Shown here in pieces: positions 38,192-53,100 of a stretch of 64,000 nt of DNA. Source of the stretch: Mytilus edulis (lineage: Eukaryota > Mollusca > Bivalvia > Mytilida > Mytilidae); NCBI RefSeq assembly GCF_963676685.1, contig NC_092345.1, positions 31,333,585 through 31,397,584 of the forward strand, in the 5' to 3' direction. The notes under the pieces are model-generated. The model did not search any database, was not told the DNA's origin, and saw only the letters and a list, made by a program, of their open reading frames with translations. The first letter of the stretch is position 1. Every line of letters starts with the position of its first letter. The position numbers and the translations under genes were made by a program.

Positions 38192-41100
38192 TTATATGCG
38201 GTAGACGTTCTGTCTCCACTGATTAATCCATTGTTGTATTTGTTGTTTTTGCACTACACGTGCTTGTTTAACACTTGCTGGGTCCATGGGATTGGCACTT
38301 CTGAGGTTATGAAAAATAAGTATACATAAGGATGGTTAAAATACTAAAAAAAACAATTTTCAAACATGCCTGAGTTTTGGTTCCCCGAGAGTATCACCAG
38401 CTCAGTAGTTAGCACTACTGCGCTAATACGAAATGGTTATATTTACGAATTAACTGTATATAATTTTAAAAAAAAATTCTAAGGCTTTTCTACATCATGA
38501 ATAGATGAATTTGGTAAACACTTTTTGGAATTTTGGTCATCAATGCTCCTCAACTTCGTGCTTTGTTTGGCCTTTTTAACTTTTTTGGATTCGAGCGTCA
38601 CTAATGAGTATTTTGTAGACAGTGCGTCTGGCGTGGATAAAAAATTAAATCCTGGTATCTATGATGAGTTTATTAGTCACTGATCAGACTTTTGTAGACA
38701 AAACGCGCGTTTGGCACAAAAATAAAATTTCAATCCTAGTATCTTTGCTGAGTTTAATTAGTACACAGAACTGTTAAAATAAACACGTCAAAGAATAATA
38801 ATACTGCAAATAACAAATGAATTGATTTTACCATTTTGAAAGAATCTACTGAAATTTCAGATATATATAAAGCATTAGTCGAATGTTATAAAAGCTACGT
38901 TTTGTACACAATCATGTTATTCTTAATTCTAGGTGCTCTTAATTTGTATTTCTTTGCCTCACGATAAGAAGCCAATATTTCACGCTTTTGGAATAACAAG
39001 TTTTCAGGTCAAATATGATTAAAACAACGTACCTTAAATCTAAATGGTGAGCTCCACCTTCAATTAATATAACTTTTATTCCTGGGTTTGAGGTCGACAG
39101 CACCTGTCATGCAATAGTAAAAGATCATTTGTATACCTTTATTATTAAATTATTATTATTAGTATATACATTGTAGTAGTATTATTATCATCATTATTAT
39201 ATATAACAATGTCAGGAAGTCTATTGCGGTTTAAAACTTTATCTGAATGTTTTGAATCACATGGGCACACTATTAATGAATGACACAATGTTAACCATTA
39301 CCATGTGATTGATTTCCTGTCACACAAGGCAATTGAAAACACTCGATAAGTGTTCCTATAAGTTGTCTATTCATGTGACATCAAATCCAGGTCCACTAAC
39401 ATGTCGACTGCACTTTGAGACACAAACAACTTGTAAAGGTCAATGAATTTGTGATGATGGCTGTACACATTTGTAGTGTGTATTTTCGACTTTCTTACTT
39501 ATCAACTTGTTGAGAAGTGTTTGCGTTGGGAACACACCCATGCGTGCATAGGAACACATATACACATTGTGTTAGAGGGAAGATCTGTAAATCAATATGT
39601 GAAAGGACAGATTATACATATAACAAATCGCAAGCCGATAAAAGCTATAACATTATATAAAACGTATTGGAGCATTAAAAAAATAAAATAGAAGTAAGAC
39701 CTGACGGCTTTTATGTTTAAAATCACCGTGTATCATCAGTACACCGGATATAGGTACAAACCAAGCGGGCGTGATCGATTTTGACCTCACACGGTAACGA
39801 AAATCCTTTTGTTTTGTTCACAAAAAATCAATGTGTACCTCAATCTAAACATGACTGTTGTTTAAAGAAATGATTTGGTCGTAGGTTGATGATAAGAGAT
39901 GTCTCATTATTTTTCCGAAACAAGAACGATTACTAAAAACATGTGCAAATACTTGTCCAAAAAGTTGGTAACTATTACTTTTGCCCTGTATTAATTAGCT
40001 TTCTTTCAGGTAAAACGACGATTGTATCGAAATTGAAAGTTGGTGTTGACATTCACTACTATTTGCTCATTTAATAGTTAATTGTTCTTATTAGAATATA
40101 AAAATTGTCTTATAAATAGGAAAAAATCGATGCGAAATTTTTTTTAGCAGGATTTTCAGATGTTGAGAAATGTACACTAAATGTTGATAAAACAAAACAA
40201 AGATTTTCGTTACCGTATCAGTTCAAAATCGATCATGCAGGCTTGGTTAGTACCTATATCCGCTGTACGATGATACACGGTGAAAATGGTACACAGTATA
40301 ATATTAATACCAATAATGATTTAAAATGGTATTTTCAATTATGAAGTATACTGTGTGTCCAATATGAAATAATCTGTCTCAAAACACTTACTAAATAAAT
40401 TGAAGATCCAAACAATAACTGTTGTCTAATGTATCAGTCGGTTGAGTTTCACAAATTTACACTCAATATATGCATATGTTTTCCAAGTCTTAAAAACTAC
40501 ATATCCTATCTGAGTATAAGCCCTCATATGAAAGCTTACACTTTAGGATAGGTTACCGGTAAAGTGCTTCCCAATATTTTTTTTATCACTGCTCTTAATA
40601 CACCTCCGAACTCGCCAGGGGCCTCGATGGCCAAATTGTCTAAGTAATCACTAGCCAGTCAGCACTGAGGTTGTGAGTTCTAACCCCGCACGTGCGGGTG
40701 CACTCAAATCTTTATTGACTAGGATTGTCTGTTTTCCTATCGAAAGTCGGTCATTTTCTCCGGGCACTCCGGCTTCCTCTACCAATAAAAACTGGCCAGC
40801 ACAAAATAACCAAAACGCAGTGCTTAAAAGTGCCGTTAAAACACATAAATCAAATCCGAACTTACCCCTCCTCCCATCCATGGATCCAAGTTGCCATTAG
40901 CAAATACTATGTTACTAGCACCTTTCAGATCTATCAAAGGAAAAACGTGTCAGAATACTATAAATAAATACATGCAAATGCCTGGAGCATCATATTTGTT
41001 CATATTTGTTCATATTTTTTTCATTTTTTTCATTTTACGCATTTTTGTAATTCAATCATTCATTATGTAACCATATACTGTGGTACTATTGAGTTTGGGG

Positions 41101-44100
41101 GAAATGTTTGAACAGTTGATAGTCAAAACTAGACAAAACACCTTCATTTTAAAACAAATTCATATCAGTAAAATATGTTGACCAAACGCTGAAATCATGA
41201 GGGATATAATAAAAGAAAAGATGTACAAATAATTAATAACACTAAAGGTTGTATTCAAAGTTCTAAGAAAGTTTTTAATGTGGTCGTTTGTAATATGACA
41301 TTTAAATCATTGTGCTATATCTAATTTTTTTCACAATGCTAAATATGTCTAACATGCCGTTTTATTGACATTAGCAACATTAGTCATCTTTAATATTGTT
41401 TGATACAGTTGCCATTTTTTACGACTGTGCGAAATCTATTGTTTCTTTAAGATGAAAAAAAAAACTTGAGATAACAAGACATTATGCCATTTTCTAGTAT
41501 TCTTTTACTTAACTTTTAATACTCCATCAAGAAAAACTTCGCATGATATATTTTTACAGTTATTCCTGCATTTATACTGATTTTTATGATAGATACCAAG
41601 GAAATAAATTGTACTGAGATGATATTTGACACTAATGTTATGGGGTCATGTTTTTTTTAAATTTTACTTCAGGTTGCAGTCTTGTAATTGACTGCTCCAT
41701 ATGCTTACATGCAAAACAGCTGATCTTTGAAAATAAAAAAATAAAAAATGCTACATAGAAAAAAAATCATGTTTATATCATGTATGTACTAATGTAAAAT
41801 TGTGATTTCATCCAAAAAAAGTGGGTCATGCCACGAAGAATAAAAAGTTACTTAATCCTGAAGTCAAAACATTTTTTCTACTTTCTGTTTGCTGTTTTTA
41901 CTAGGCCGCACCACTTCCAGTAAATATGATATCCTTCCACTTTCCTGGATTGATATCCCCCAAAAGATGAAAGAATTTTTAAAGTCTGGAGTTGTAATAC
42001 AAGATTGGTACCTTCAGATTTAAAATACCTTGAGTTCACAATTGTATTTGTAATATCCTATTTATTACATAATCTAAGAGAAAATAATTAATTATAATTC
42101 CTAACAGGGGAAGTCAATAATCCTATATGTCATGTAGCTTTTGATAAAAAAATGTAATCTCATAGGCAAAATTAATCCTACTTGCAAGGTATGACCAAGT
42201 TTAAAATTTGACACAACTTATGACATCATGTCATGTCAGTTTGTCACAGTGGCACAACTACCTATCTATAGCTACCTAAATTTATCAGCTGTACTTTTCC
42301 CCAGGAATCTCTAGGTACCACTCCCCAACGTTTAAAACAATATTTTTGTCTTATTTCGTCTGTGAACGGAAGAACTGGAAACATATCTGTTGTACCATCT
42401 GTTCCTTGTGGAAGTCTAACCTCGGTACAAGCCTTTTAAAAAATACACATGTAGTGTAAATATAAAAAAGAATATGTGGTATGATTGCCAATGAGACACT
42501 CTCCACAAGAGACCAAAATGACACAGAAATTAACAACTATATGTCACCGTACGGCCTTCAACAATGAACAAAACCCATCTAAGCATATATAGTATATCGT
42601 TGTATGTAAAAATCTGTTCTTTGTGGAAGTCATCCAGGATGAGACCTCCCTAGGTAAGGAATACAACGTTTTATCCTGTTAAACTGTGAAATAGATTTCT
42701 ATGTCTTGTGTTATTGCAGTGGATTAATTCCTACCATACCTTTTACCATCAAATGGAGTAAAAAATTTATAAGTAAAGCTTTATAGTCCATGTATCTATT
42801 TTCTTGGTCTTCATCTCAACCTCATTTTATTGTGCCAGATCACATTGTGTGTATTGCATAACTATTATTCTTCAGATATATTTAATAATAACTGTATTTT
42901 GCAGACGCAAATTAAGATCTAAGGGAACCTTAGCATTTTCCCAAAGGAGGACAATACAAACAATTCTGACATGTGTTTTGCAAAACCTAACTGTACAAAT
43001 TATTATAATCAATTTAGTTTTAACTTTATGGCATCGTGTATTTTGTAAAGGAAGCAGGATGTTATGTATAATATTTGTTACACTGATTGTGTTATTTCTA
43101 GGGATTAGATTTTAGGATTGTATGTTCATATGATTGTCATTTAAAAAGATATCAAAAGTACCAGGATTATAATTTAGTACGCCAGACGCGCGTTTCGTCT
43201 ACATAAGACTCATCAGTGCCGCTCATATCAAAATATTTATAAAGCCAAACAAGTACAAAGTTGAAGAGCATCAATCCAAAATTCCAAAACATTAAAGTCA
43301 CTTCCAAGCCACACATTTGAAGATGTAACTATTTTTGTTGTTTTAGCAATTAGTTACGATTTTCATGGGATAAATCATCAAATATAACAATATACAATTA
43401 CCTATGTGACCAGTCCTATTTTGAAACGTCGTTTGTGGTTGTTTTAATCTTTTGTGTCAATAAGGGAATTTCGAATTGATAGCGATCTCTGATAAATTGT
43501 TTGCAAACCATTCTTTGAGAATTTGACTGACATAGAACTTGTTCCATTAACAGGATACGCCACACAAACTCTTAATTTTGTCCACTTCACAATATCATTT
43601 ACACACACAATATACACAACTCGTTTATGTTTATCGCATAATAGAGCAGAATCATATTGCAAAGGTAACTTTAAAAATAACACTTGATGAATAACATACT
43701 TTTGACAATTTGACGTCATGGCTTTGTTGTGTTTTTATGTGGTTGATGTTTAGCTCAATACCCACTTTGTACACATGAATGAATCATAAGTTTTGTTTTA
43801 AGATCGAAAGTGGAAAGAAGTTGTTGGCTTTCTTCAACTTTCTACTGTGATAATGAGTTTTTTTTAAAGCTACTTTTAGAAACAAAAATATTTCAAAAAC
43901 AATTTCATTTCTCAATAATGTTCGTTTTGACTTACATGACAGGTAAACTATATATTATATGAAAATAAACTCAGCATAGATACCATGCATGATTGAAATT
44001 TTGTATTTGCGCCAGACGCGTGTTTCGTCTACAAAAGACTCATCAGTGACGCTCGTATCAAAAGTTTAAACGGCCAAATTAAGTACGAAATTGAAGAACA

Positions 44101-47100
44101 TTAAGGACTATGCGTAAGAAAAACGTAACATGTTATACACATACTTGATAATCCCACGCCGCCCCAGCATCTCCAGTGCCGCACCCGGTCGGATCAGCAC
44201 ATTCTATATACTCCGAAAATATATCGAAACATTTCAGAGACCCGTTTGTACCATTGTAAAACAAACCTGTAATACATTGAGATTCAATAAGTAGTAACAA
44301 TTTATAACCCGTTTTACTAATTCCCCCAAATTCACTAAGTTGATCTGGACAAAAACTTATTTATTATTTCAGTGATTTTGTAAAACTGCTAGTCAAATTT
44401 TTTTTTTTATTAAGTCGCTAATAAACTCCTGAAATTTCAATTATTTTATAAATCCTTAATTTTACAAATACACTGTGATAAAACATCTGTAATCAACATG
44501 AGAAATGCAATATATATTTTTGGTCGTTTTGGGTTAAATGGTAATGTTCTTTATGTCAATATAAACATATTATAAAAAAAAACCTTTTAGAATTTCTTGA
44601 GGTTCCTTAATAACCGATTTGCTATATTCATGCCACATAAAAGACTCAGTGTTCTAGCTTTTATATTGGAATATGTTTCATATTGTAGTTTAATATAATG
44701 TCAATTTGTATTGTTGTATTTTTGTAGTGAAGTGTTTCTGTTGTTCCGTAGTTTTCCCTGATCGTTGATGTGTTTTCTCCGGTTTCATTTGTTATACGGA
44801 TTTGTTTTTGCTTAATATAGTAATGACTATTGAACACCAGTATACTACTGTTGCCTTTATGTCTTCATACCTGCCGCCTTGGAAAGTCCTACAACAGAAT
44901 CCTCTTCTTCCATCAAATAACTACATGCCTCCTACAAAATGAGAAAAGTTATTATCACAAGTCATCAATATTTCAAAATTACCAGCATTGATTAAAAAAG
45001 AAAATATAGAATATTGCCCTTCAAGCCAGTTTACCTGTTTGCAAGTAAATCTTTTTATATAACCGAACATACAAATTGAGATTAAAACTATTAAAGATGA
45101 AAACTTAAATTTGGATGATTATGGCTATTCTATTTACACCCAAATAGTTTGTGTATTTAACAGCGAGATCTTTTAATCCACCATTTTCTACTTAAGAAAA
45201 CGCATGTTCCAAGTAAGGAATATGACAATTCTTGTTCATACGTTTGAGCTATTGATTTTGTCATTTGATTAGGAACTATCCGTTTTGAATTTTCTTAGAG
45301 TTCTGTATGTTTGTGATATTACTTTTAAACCTCTGGCAGTATTTCAGAATATTTTTTTTATAGAATTTAAAGTTTCTTTAAACATTTATATGTATAACAA
45401 GTAAATTATCCAGTAGATGTAGATGATATCATTCAAGTGGATCCATCTCACCGCCTTCTGTCTTATTGTCCATTTTGAACCACAGCCAGTATATAGGTTG
45501 TGTCACGATTACATTTATCATATCAAAAAATAGCACAGGATGCTCACACATGTTTAAGACAGTATCAACTATTTGTTACATATTTGATTTATTTCCTCAA
45601 GGACACTCATTTTTGGAACTCTGTTACTTTTGTCATTCAATGATAGAAGATACAGTAATTGCATAACCTGTTACTCTATCTCTTAGTCTAGAAAACATTC
45701 TACTTTAGTTGTTCGAACCTATGACAATTGACGAAAGTCTTACAGTTTTAGACATTTCAAATATTGACACTTAAGGCATTTAATCAGGCCATGGATTCGT
45801 AGGAGGTCGTAGCATATCATACTATTTAAAAGAAATATATAAAGAGGTAGCTATACAACAATATTTTCAACTTTAAATATATATCAACAAAAGATTGGAT
45901 GTTTTTTTTTAAACTACCACGATTAATGAGACGACATAAATCCAGTGAAAATGTGTAAATTGTTTAAATATCAAAACTTCTTATCACTATTAATTGGTTA
46001 TTTTTCAATTGTTAGACAATCTAACTTTAAGTGGCATTATTTGCAGTAATAAAATTAACGGTACATATTTTCTTGCACTAGATGCGCATTTCGACAATAC
46101 ATGTCTCTTCAGTGATGCTCGTGGCCAAAATATTTGAAATCCAAAGCTTATATATAAGATGAAGAGCTATAATCCAAAAGGTCCAAAAAGTATAGCCAAA
46201 TCCGTGAAAGGAATCAGAGCTTTGCATGAGGGAGATACATTCCTTAATTTATAATAATTTCTATCATTTTGTAACAGTAAGTCATCATCTGACTAAAATC
46301 TACCAGCATAACTGAATTGGTAATATATTACCTCAGAAAGTTTCTCTAAACTTATCAAAAATTCTTATTAGGACAGGGTTATCTATACTGACCACTGCTA
46401 TTGTAACCACCGAATTCATAGATATAATCATGTTTTCGTGTTTATCACCAAAAATAGTTGCATTCCAGTTGTACATGTATTATTATTCAATATAATGTGC
46501 TTTGACAAATTAAATGTAACAACTTAACAAACTTAAAGCTCTGATAAGTTTAATATTTTCAATGCATCACATCAGATACTTGAAATCACGACTAAGAAAT
46601 ATCTAGAGTAGTTCTACTTGTGATTGATGTACAATAGTCATTCATATCTCTTTATAGAATAGTGATTTTAAAAACACCAAGTATACCACGCTTATATAAA
46701 TTATGTATGTCAGATGCGCGTTCAGTCTATTACAAGCAAATATAGTAGGTGACACTGACTTTGTCGACGCACCCTGTCTCACTTCTTATGGAGTTCATGT
46801 GATTCCCTTATTTTTTATATTTTTAACCCGATTAGTACCTTCTTTGAAATTTGAAATGTTTGGCTTTAAGCGTTCCTGGTGAAGGTAAAAAAAAAAAAAA
46901 GCGCTTCGGACACATGGAATTATTATACGTGTTGTTTTCAATTTTTGAACACCAGAAAAACTACTGCTTTCATTAGTTTAGTGCCACTAAATTCAAAACA
47001 GTTAGAAACAAAACCAAGTACGTAGTCAAAAAGCTTTTAAAACCAAAAATTATAAAACAAAGTTGTGACAAACCGTGACAACGGTCATCTGTACCTACTG

Positions 47101-50100
47101 GTAGAAAATTGTGGTGTAAATAATTTTATAAACAGTTAATCTACAGGAATGTCTTTTAAACCAAGATTATATGATTTATTTCATATTGTCTGCTGTACTA
47201 GACCATTGATGAAATTATTTGGAAATAGAATGCTTCGCTGAGCGCAGCCTGATACGACCACAGAGGTTGAATCCTGAACAGTATAGGTTTCTGACACAAC
47301 ACAAATTACAGGATCTGACAAATCTATTGCGCAATACGGTGCAAATAAAGATTTCTTCTTGAAACTTTTCAAACATTTTGAAAAAAAATGAACCCCTTTA
47401 AATATGGGATCCCCCCTCCCAAGACTTTTTGAATCCATCCTTGGACCAATTATCCCAACACTCAATCCCAGCCTTTCCTTTGTAGTTTGAAGCTTTGCAG
47501 TACAAATCAGAGTGATCCACACACTTAAGGTAGATCACAAGTATATATTTTTTGAGACAGAATTTTTTTATAATTTGCCAAAATGAAGATTTTACTATGC
47601 TCTTTTCAAAAATTTAATAAAAATTATGGGTCACCGTGCTATTTTTCAAGCTATGAGTCGTTGAAAATTGCCAAAAATTGGTTAGCTTGTTCATGAAAAA
47701 ACACATTAGTGTGCATAAAAAAAATTCTATGAGATAGAATTTTGAAATAAATTGTGAGAAGAAAGGCTTCATAATATGTTTTAAGAAAATAAAAAGAAAA
47801 CATGGTGTCACCGAACTTGTTTTCTTGATACAAGTAAAAATTAAAAAAATCCCTATTAGCCCAGTATAAAATTTGTACTAAAAGAGTTATCTCCCCTTAA
47901 ATGGCTCATTTGAAAAAAATAATTTTGAAACAAAAAAAAATGATATTTGTTAAAATATTTTGAATAATACGATTTATTAACAAGTTTTCTTGAAATAGAA
48001 AAAAACAGTCTAACCATTGAATTGCAAATCTGTTTCCAAATTTGCAGATTTAGGCAAATAACTAGACCGATTTTGTACTGTGATTGTACAATCCAAGATG
48101 GCGGTATACCATGAATCTACCTTAAACACAAGTTATTGTCTTGAAACTAAAATAATGCTTGTTTTTGGCCCTTGTTTTGCCCCTGATTCCTGCATGTAAG
48201 GGGCAATAACCCCCAAACTTAATCCTAGCCTTCCTTTTGTGGTATAGAACTTTATGGTACAATGTCAGAGAGATCCATACACTTACACACAAATTATTGT
48301 CCAGAAAAATGCTTGTTTTTAGCCCCGTGTTGGCTCTTAATTAATAAACTGTTGGAACCATAAACCCAAAATATATCCAAACCTTCTACTTGAAGTATTA
48401 AACATTGTGGTACAATTTAAGAGCAATTGAAATACTTATACACAAATTATCATCCTGAAGGTAGAAAAATGCTTGTTTTGGACCCCTTTTGGGCACCTTT
48501 CCCCTAAACTGTTGGAATCAGCATCCCCAAAATCAATTCTAACCTTCCTTTTGTGGTATTAAACCTTCTTAACAAATTTTGAAGAGATCCATTGACGTAA
48601 ACTAAAGTTATTGTCTTGAAACCAAATGTGTTTTCGGACGACGACAACGACGACATCATATCATTATATGATCCCCAATTTTTTTTTTTGCAGTCGTACA
48701 AAAATAGCCCAACAGAGAGGGACTTCCTGTATGTCATTACATTCATTTTCGCAATGCTCTTTATTTTCAAAACATTAATCAATTACAATAATAGTAGTAT
48801 ACCCGTGTTTAAGAGTCATAAATCGATTGAGAGATAACAAATCCAGGTTACAAACTAAAATCGAGGGAAACACATCAACTATAAGAGGAAAGCAAAGGAA
48901 CAACACGAACACTGAAGTGCAACAAAAACAAACGCCAACATACATGGGAACAAGGTATGTGTATAACTTCCATGTTTCTGACTTAGTACAGGACATTTTT
49001 AGAAAACATGATGGGTTGCACCTAGTTATGGCTTGCCACACCTCTCGCTTTATAACAATGTTACAAAAATATCACTAAAAATACAACACTATGTGACAGA
49101 AATACAGTACAAACACACTCAAGAACTTTCATCACAGAGAAACGCAAAAACAAATGATATATTAGTCGACACAACATGCAAATGTGCATCTTTTCTAAAA
49201 TAAAATAAGATACATGAGGTAATCTATTAAGTAATTTTCTTGATCTAATAACACCAAATGCATGTGAATCAAATAATGCCGTTTCGTACTTTAAATTCTG
49301 TCAATGGCGGACCTACTTTAAAACTTGTTAACATTTGCTGTCTGATTTTGTTTTTAAATGTCCCCTAAACTCTACTAATATAGCTTTGTTAATATAATCC
49401 GAAATATTGATTCAGCGAAATATTTTGAAATGAACTAACAATTTTGAACAAACAAAACTCTTTACAAAAAAAAATCAATTCTAGCAGTTTCAAATTTTCA
49501 TGCCATCAGAAATTCAACTTTATTCTAAAGATCCGATTTAGGCTTATATAATGGAATCATTACCTTAACTGGATATGCCGGTAGATTTGCTAAGAAGTCT
49601 GTTGGATAAGGATAGTCCATCATTGACAATGACCCAAAAGCATTACGTATCCATAGTAACAAATGGCGATATTGCACTAGATCAGTCAGTTTATTACACA
49701 GATGGAACTTGGAAGATATTGTACTAAAATCTACAAAAAAAACCCAACATTAAAATGTATGGTATATACTGTATCTGATCAATTATTTTGTGTCAAAAAA
49801 TATGACTGCTGAAATAAAAATGCATAATACTATCATTAGACAGCCATGTTACATAAAAAACAAAAAACTCATAGAACACATATTTGTATTTGCGCCTTTA
49901 CACTTACTTAGAAGATCGATGTTCTATATAAAATCTGTTTACTAAATGCTATAGAAAAGGACTTATAATGTAATCAAACACTTTCCAGTAATTAAACTAA
50001 CAATCCGAAAGCGAACTCACAAAGCCATGACAATAAAACTTGACCAAGAGACAAAAACAGCATACAACAATGGCATAAAACAATGACGACTGCTGGTGGA

Positions 50101-53100
50101 CGTTTCGTCCCCGAGGGTATCACCAGCCCAGTAGTCAACGCTTCGGTGTTGACATGAATATCAATAATATGGTCATTTTATAAATTTCCTGTTTACAAAA
50201 CTTCGAATTTTTCAAAAAACTAAGGATTTTTTTTTATCCCAGGCATAGATTACCTTAGCCGTATTTGGCACAACTTTATGGAATTTTGGATCCTCAATGT
50301 TCTTCAACTTTGTACTTATTTGGCTTTATAAATATTTTGATATGAGCGTCACTGATGATTCTTATGTAGACGAAACGCCCGTCTGGCGTACTAAAGTATA
50401 ATCCTGGTAGACCTTTGATAACTATTATAATAGATATAGATTACACGTTTTATCGATATCAAAATTGACCTTCTATGCATGTTTTCTAACTAAGTAATTA
50501 ACTAGATCTTTTAGAAATTCAATATTGTTCTACCATGCATATTCCCTAAACATAAGTATTGGTTATATCTGCCATGTGTTGTGAGTTTGTCTTAGATGAG
50601 ATGAATTTCCTATCTTTCGCCTTTCTTTTTTTTTATCTCAATCTGATAAATACAAGAACGACCTACACTATATGTTCCCTAATAAAATGATTGAATCTGA
50701 ATCTTATACATTCAACTTATGGACTAGAAACCTTATGTCAGGGAAACTTTGATGACAAGTATGAGATTGGATATCCTTGTGATATATTTCACCTTTGTTT
50801 TGACAAAAAACGACCTACACTTTATGTTTTCTAACAAATTATTGAATCTGAATCTTATCCATTTCATTTTTGGAGTAGAAACCTAATGTCAGGGAAAACT
50901 TTGATGACAAGCATCGACATCTCATGCAATCAGTTTTGTAAATACAAAATGTAAAGCAACAATAGTATACCGCTGTTCAAGTCATAAAAGAGTTTTCATG
51001 GAGCAGTTGTCAGAGTATTTTGAAGGAAACAAACTCTTCAACTTTGTATTGTTTGGCTTTATAACTATTTTGATACAAGCGTCACTGATGAGTCTAATGT
51101 AGACGAAACGCGCGTCTGGCGTACTAAATAATAATCCCGGTATTTTTGATAACTATTAGTTGTGCAGACGTACCTCCTTTGGCAGCTGTTGTATTCATTA
51201 TACTAAATGCATCTCTTACTCTTGCTACACATTTCGAAGATGCATCGTTGAAGTCCTAAAATATGGATCAATGTATTATGATGATTTAGGTGTTATTTCA
51301 AGATTTAAACTACATCAAAAACACTCAATCCATATATTTGAAAGCAAAAGATGTATAATGTGTTTATCTGAGATAACGTTTACCTGGATCCATGCCCTTT
51401 ATAATCAGGTAAAATTAGACTTTTTAGATAAAGGGAAGTGAGGAATAGGGGTGAGCATTACGGCCTTACCTAATGATAATCAGCAATATATATAAATAAA
51501 TATACATATACAGTTTACCAAATAGCTTTCGGTTGAAGACAGCACACAATAGCCGTTTTATGGTAGTATTTGTGGTTCGCGTACAATTTGAGAAGAGACT
51601 GAATGATGTTCAGAACCATTCATAAATCTTATGGATAGCTAGGATCATGCTGTTATGTAAAAAAAAAATATTGATTCGCTGCGACAATAAATGTGAAGGA
51701 AAGTATTTAACAGTTAATCATCAATAAAAACAACATGTCGCACGTGTGTGTTCATAAGTGTGGCAGATATGTTGAAACCGTTTCTTCCGTTGGAATGTCC
51801 CATTGAAAAAAGTAGGGTTTGGCGATTTTGAATATGAAGATGTGAACTCTAAGGATATGTTTAATGTTGACTAATCTAAAAAGACAGGTTATTAGAAAAA
51901 TAAAATACACACCTTTGTGACAGTTTTCCAAAAGAATGTCTTTGGAAAATTTGGATCTAGAAGATAAATAGGAGCACTCGAAGCTATACTGCCTGCAATG
52001 ATACCAGGATATTTATACCTCATATATGCACTCAGCATCCCTCCATAACTGTTATAAGAGAAAGAAAAAAATCGATATCAAGAAAGCATTGCATACGACA
52101 ATTTTATAACTCGTTATAAATTTAACAGTAACTATATAAAAGTCACCAAACGTATATGCGTAATATTATAAAAAGCTATTAGCTGTCCGAACTAAAACAC
52201 CTGCTAACAGCAACTGAGATAGGTCATTTCGTGATACTTTTAAATGTACTTGTAACTTCCATCTAATGGAATCGGATAGTCTAAGGAACTTGTAGGACAA
52301 AGTACTATTAGTCTGAAATAACCCTTTCTTGGCATTAATTTATAACCCATTAAGCACATTTAATTCACAATGTAACCACCACAGTCTGTAACCAACAACT
52401 CGTGGATAAAACCATTGCTTTAAACATTTAAATATATAGAAATATAAAAATTAAAAAGGAACGAGAAATCGTTAAACAGTTCCATAATGATGGAATATGG
52501 ACAACCTAAATAAGACTAAGGTTTTAAAACTTTTTATGAAGTTGCAAGGGTAAAGGTCTTAACAAAAAGGGAAACTATTGACACAGGTAGATGGAGCCTC
52601 AATATACCGGTGCCAATATCGGGTTTCAAAACAAAAATTGGTTCAAGACTTTGCAAACTTTGATGGGAAAAACAAAGTTCCAAATTCTTGAAAAATTAGG
52701 AAAAAAATGTGCACAATTTAAATATATCTGCAGTCTTTCATAAAGAAAGTTCTGGGTAAAAAATATATACCCAACTTTCCTTGCTCGACATTAATATAAA
52801 TAAGCCGTGTTTTGAAAATTCATGCAAGCCAGGCAAAACCTCCGTCACTATCATTTGATTCACACAGAATACGAATCACTGGCACCAGGACGAATTAATC
52901 ACTTTTACACTGTAAGTCAGTGCAACAGCAGAAATACTTTACTTGCCTCAATCTATTAGCAATATACAAACTAATAACCTGCAAATACCTATACAAGTCA
53001 AAGTGTTTGTCACTTTGAAGTTATTTTGGTTGTTTCAGTTATGTCGTTTCCAGTTTTTTTGTGATTTAATTTTCTTCGTAATTGAACGTTTGGCATTCAT

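Noticed and set aside
40617..40700. tRNA-like A and B boxes that might indicate a tRNA gene
   Set aside because: The head is not able to form a full cloverleaf and continues into a SINE body and tail; it is a SINE promoter relic.
41900..42000. Minus-strand text '[19 protein letters not shown]', at first taken for the FWGG/LDPW exon of the DPP7-like gene
   Set aside because: It has no donor, ends in a stop and lacks the LDPW motif. The true exon with NGNLDPW is at 40930-40866 with correct splice sites and phase.
43444..43719. 91-residue minus-strand frame in DPP7 intron 8
   Set aside because: No recognisable domain, no splice continuity with the gene; most likely chance or an old insertion.
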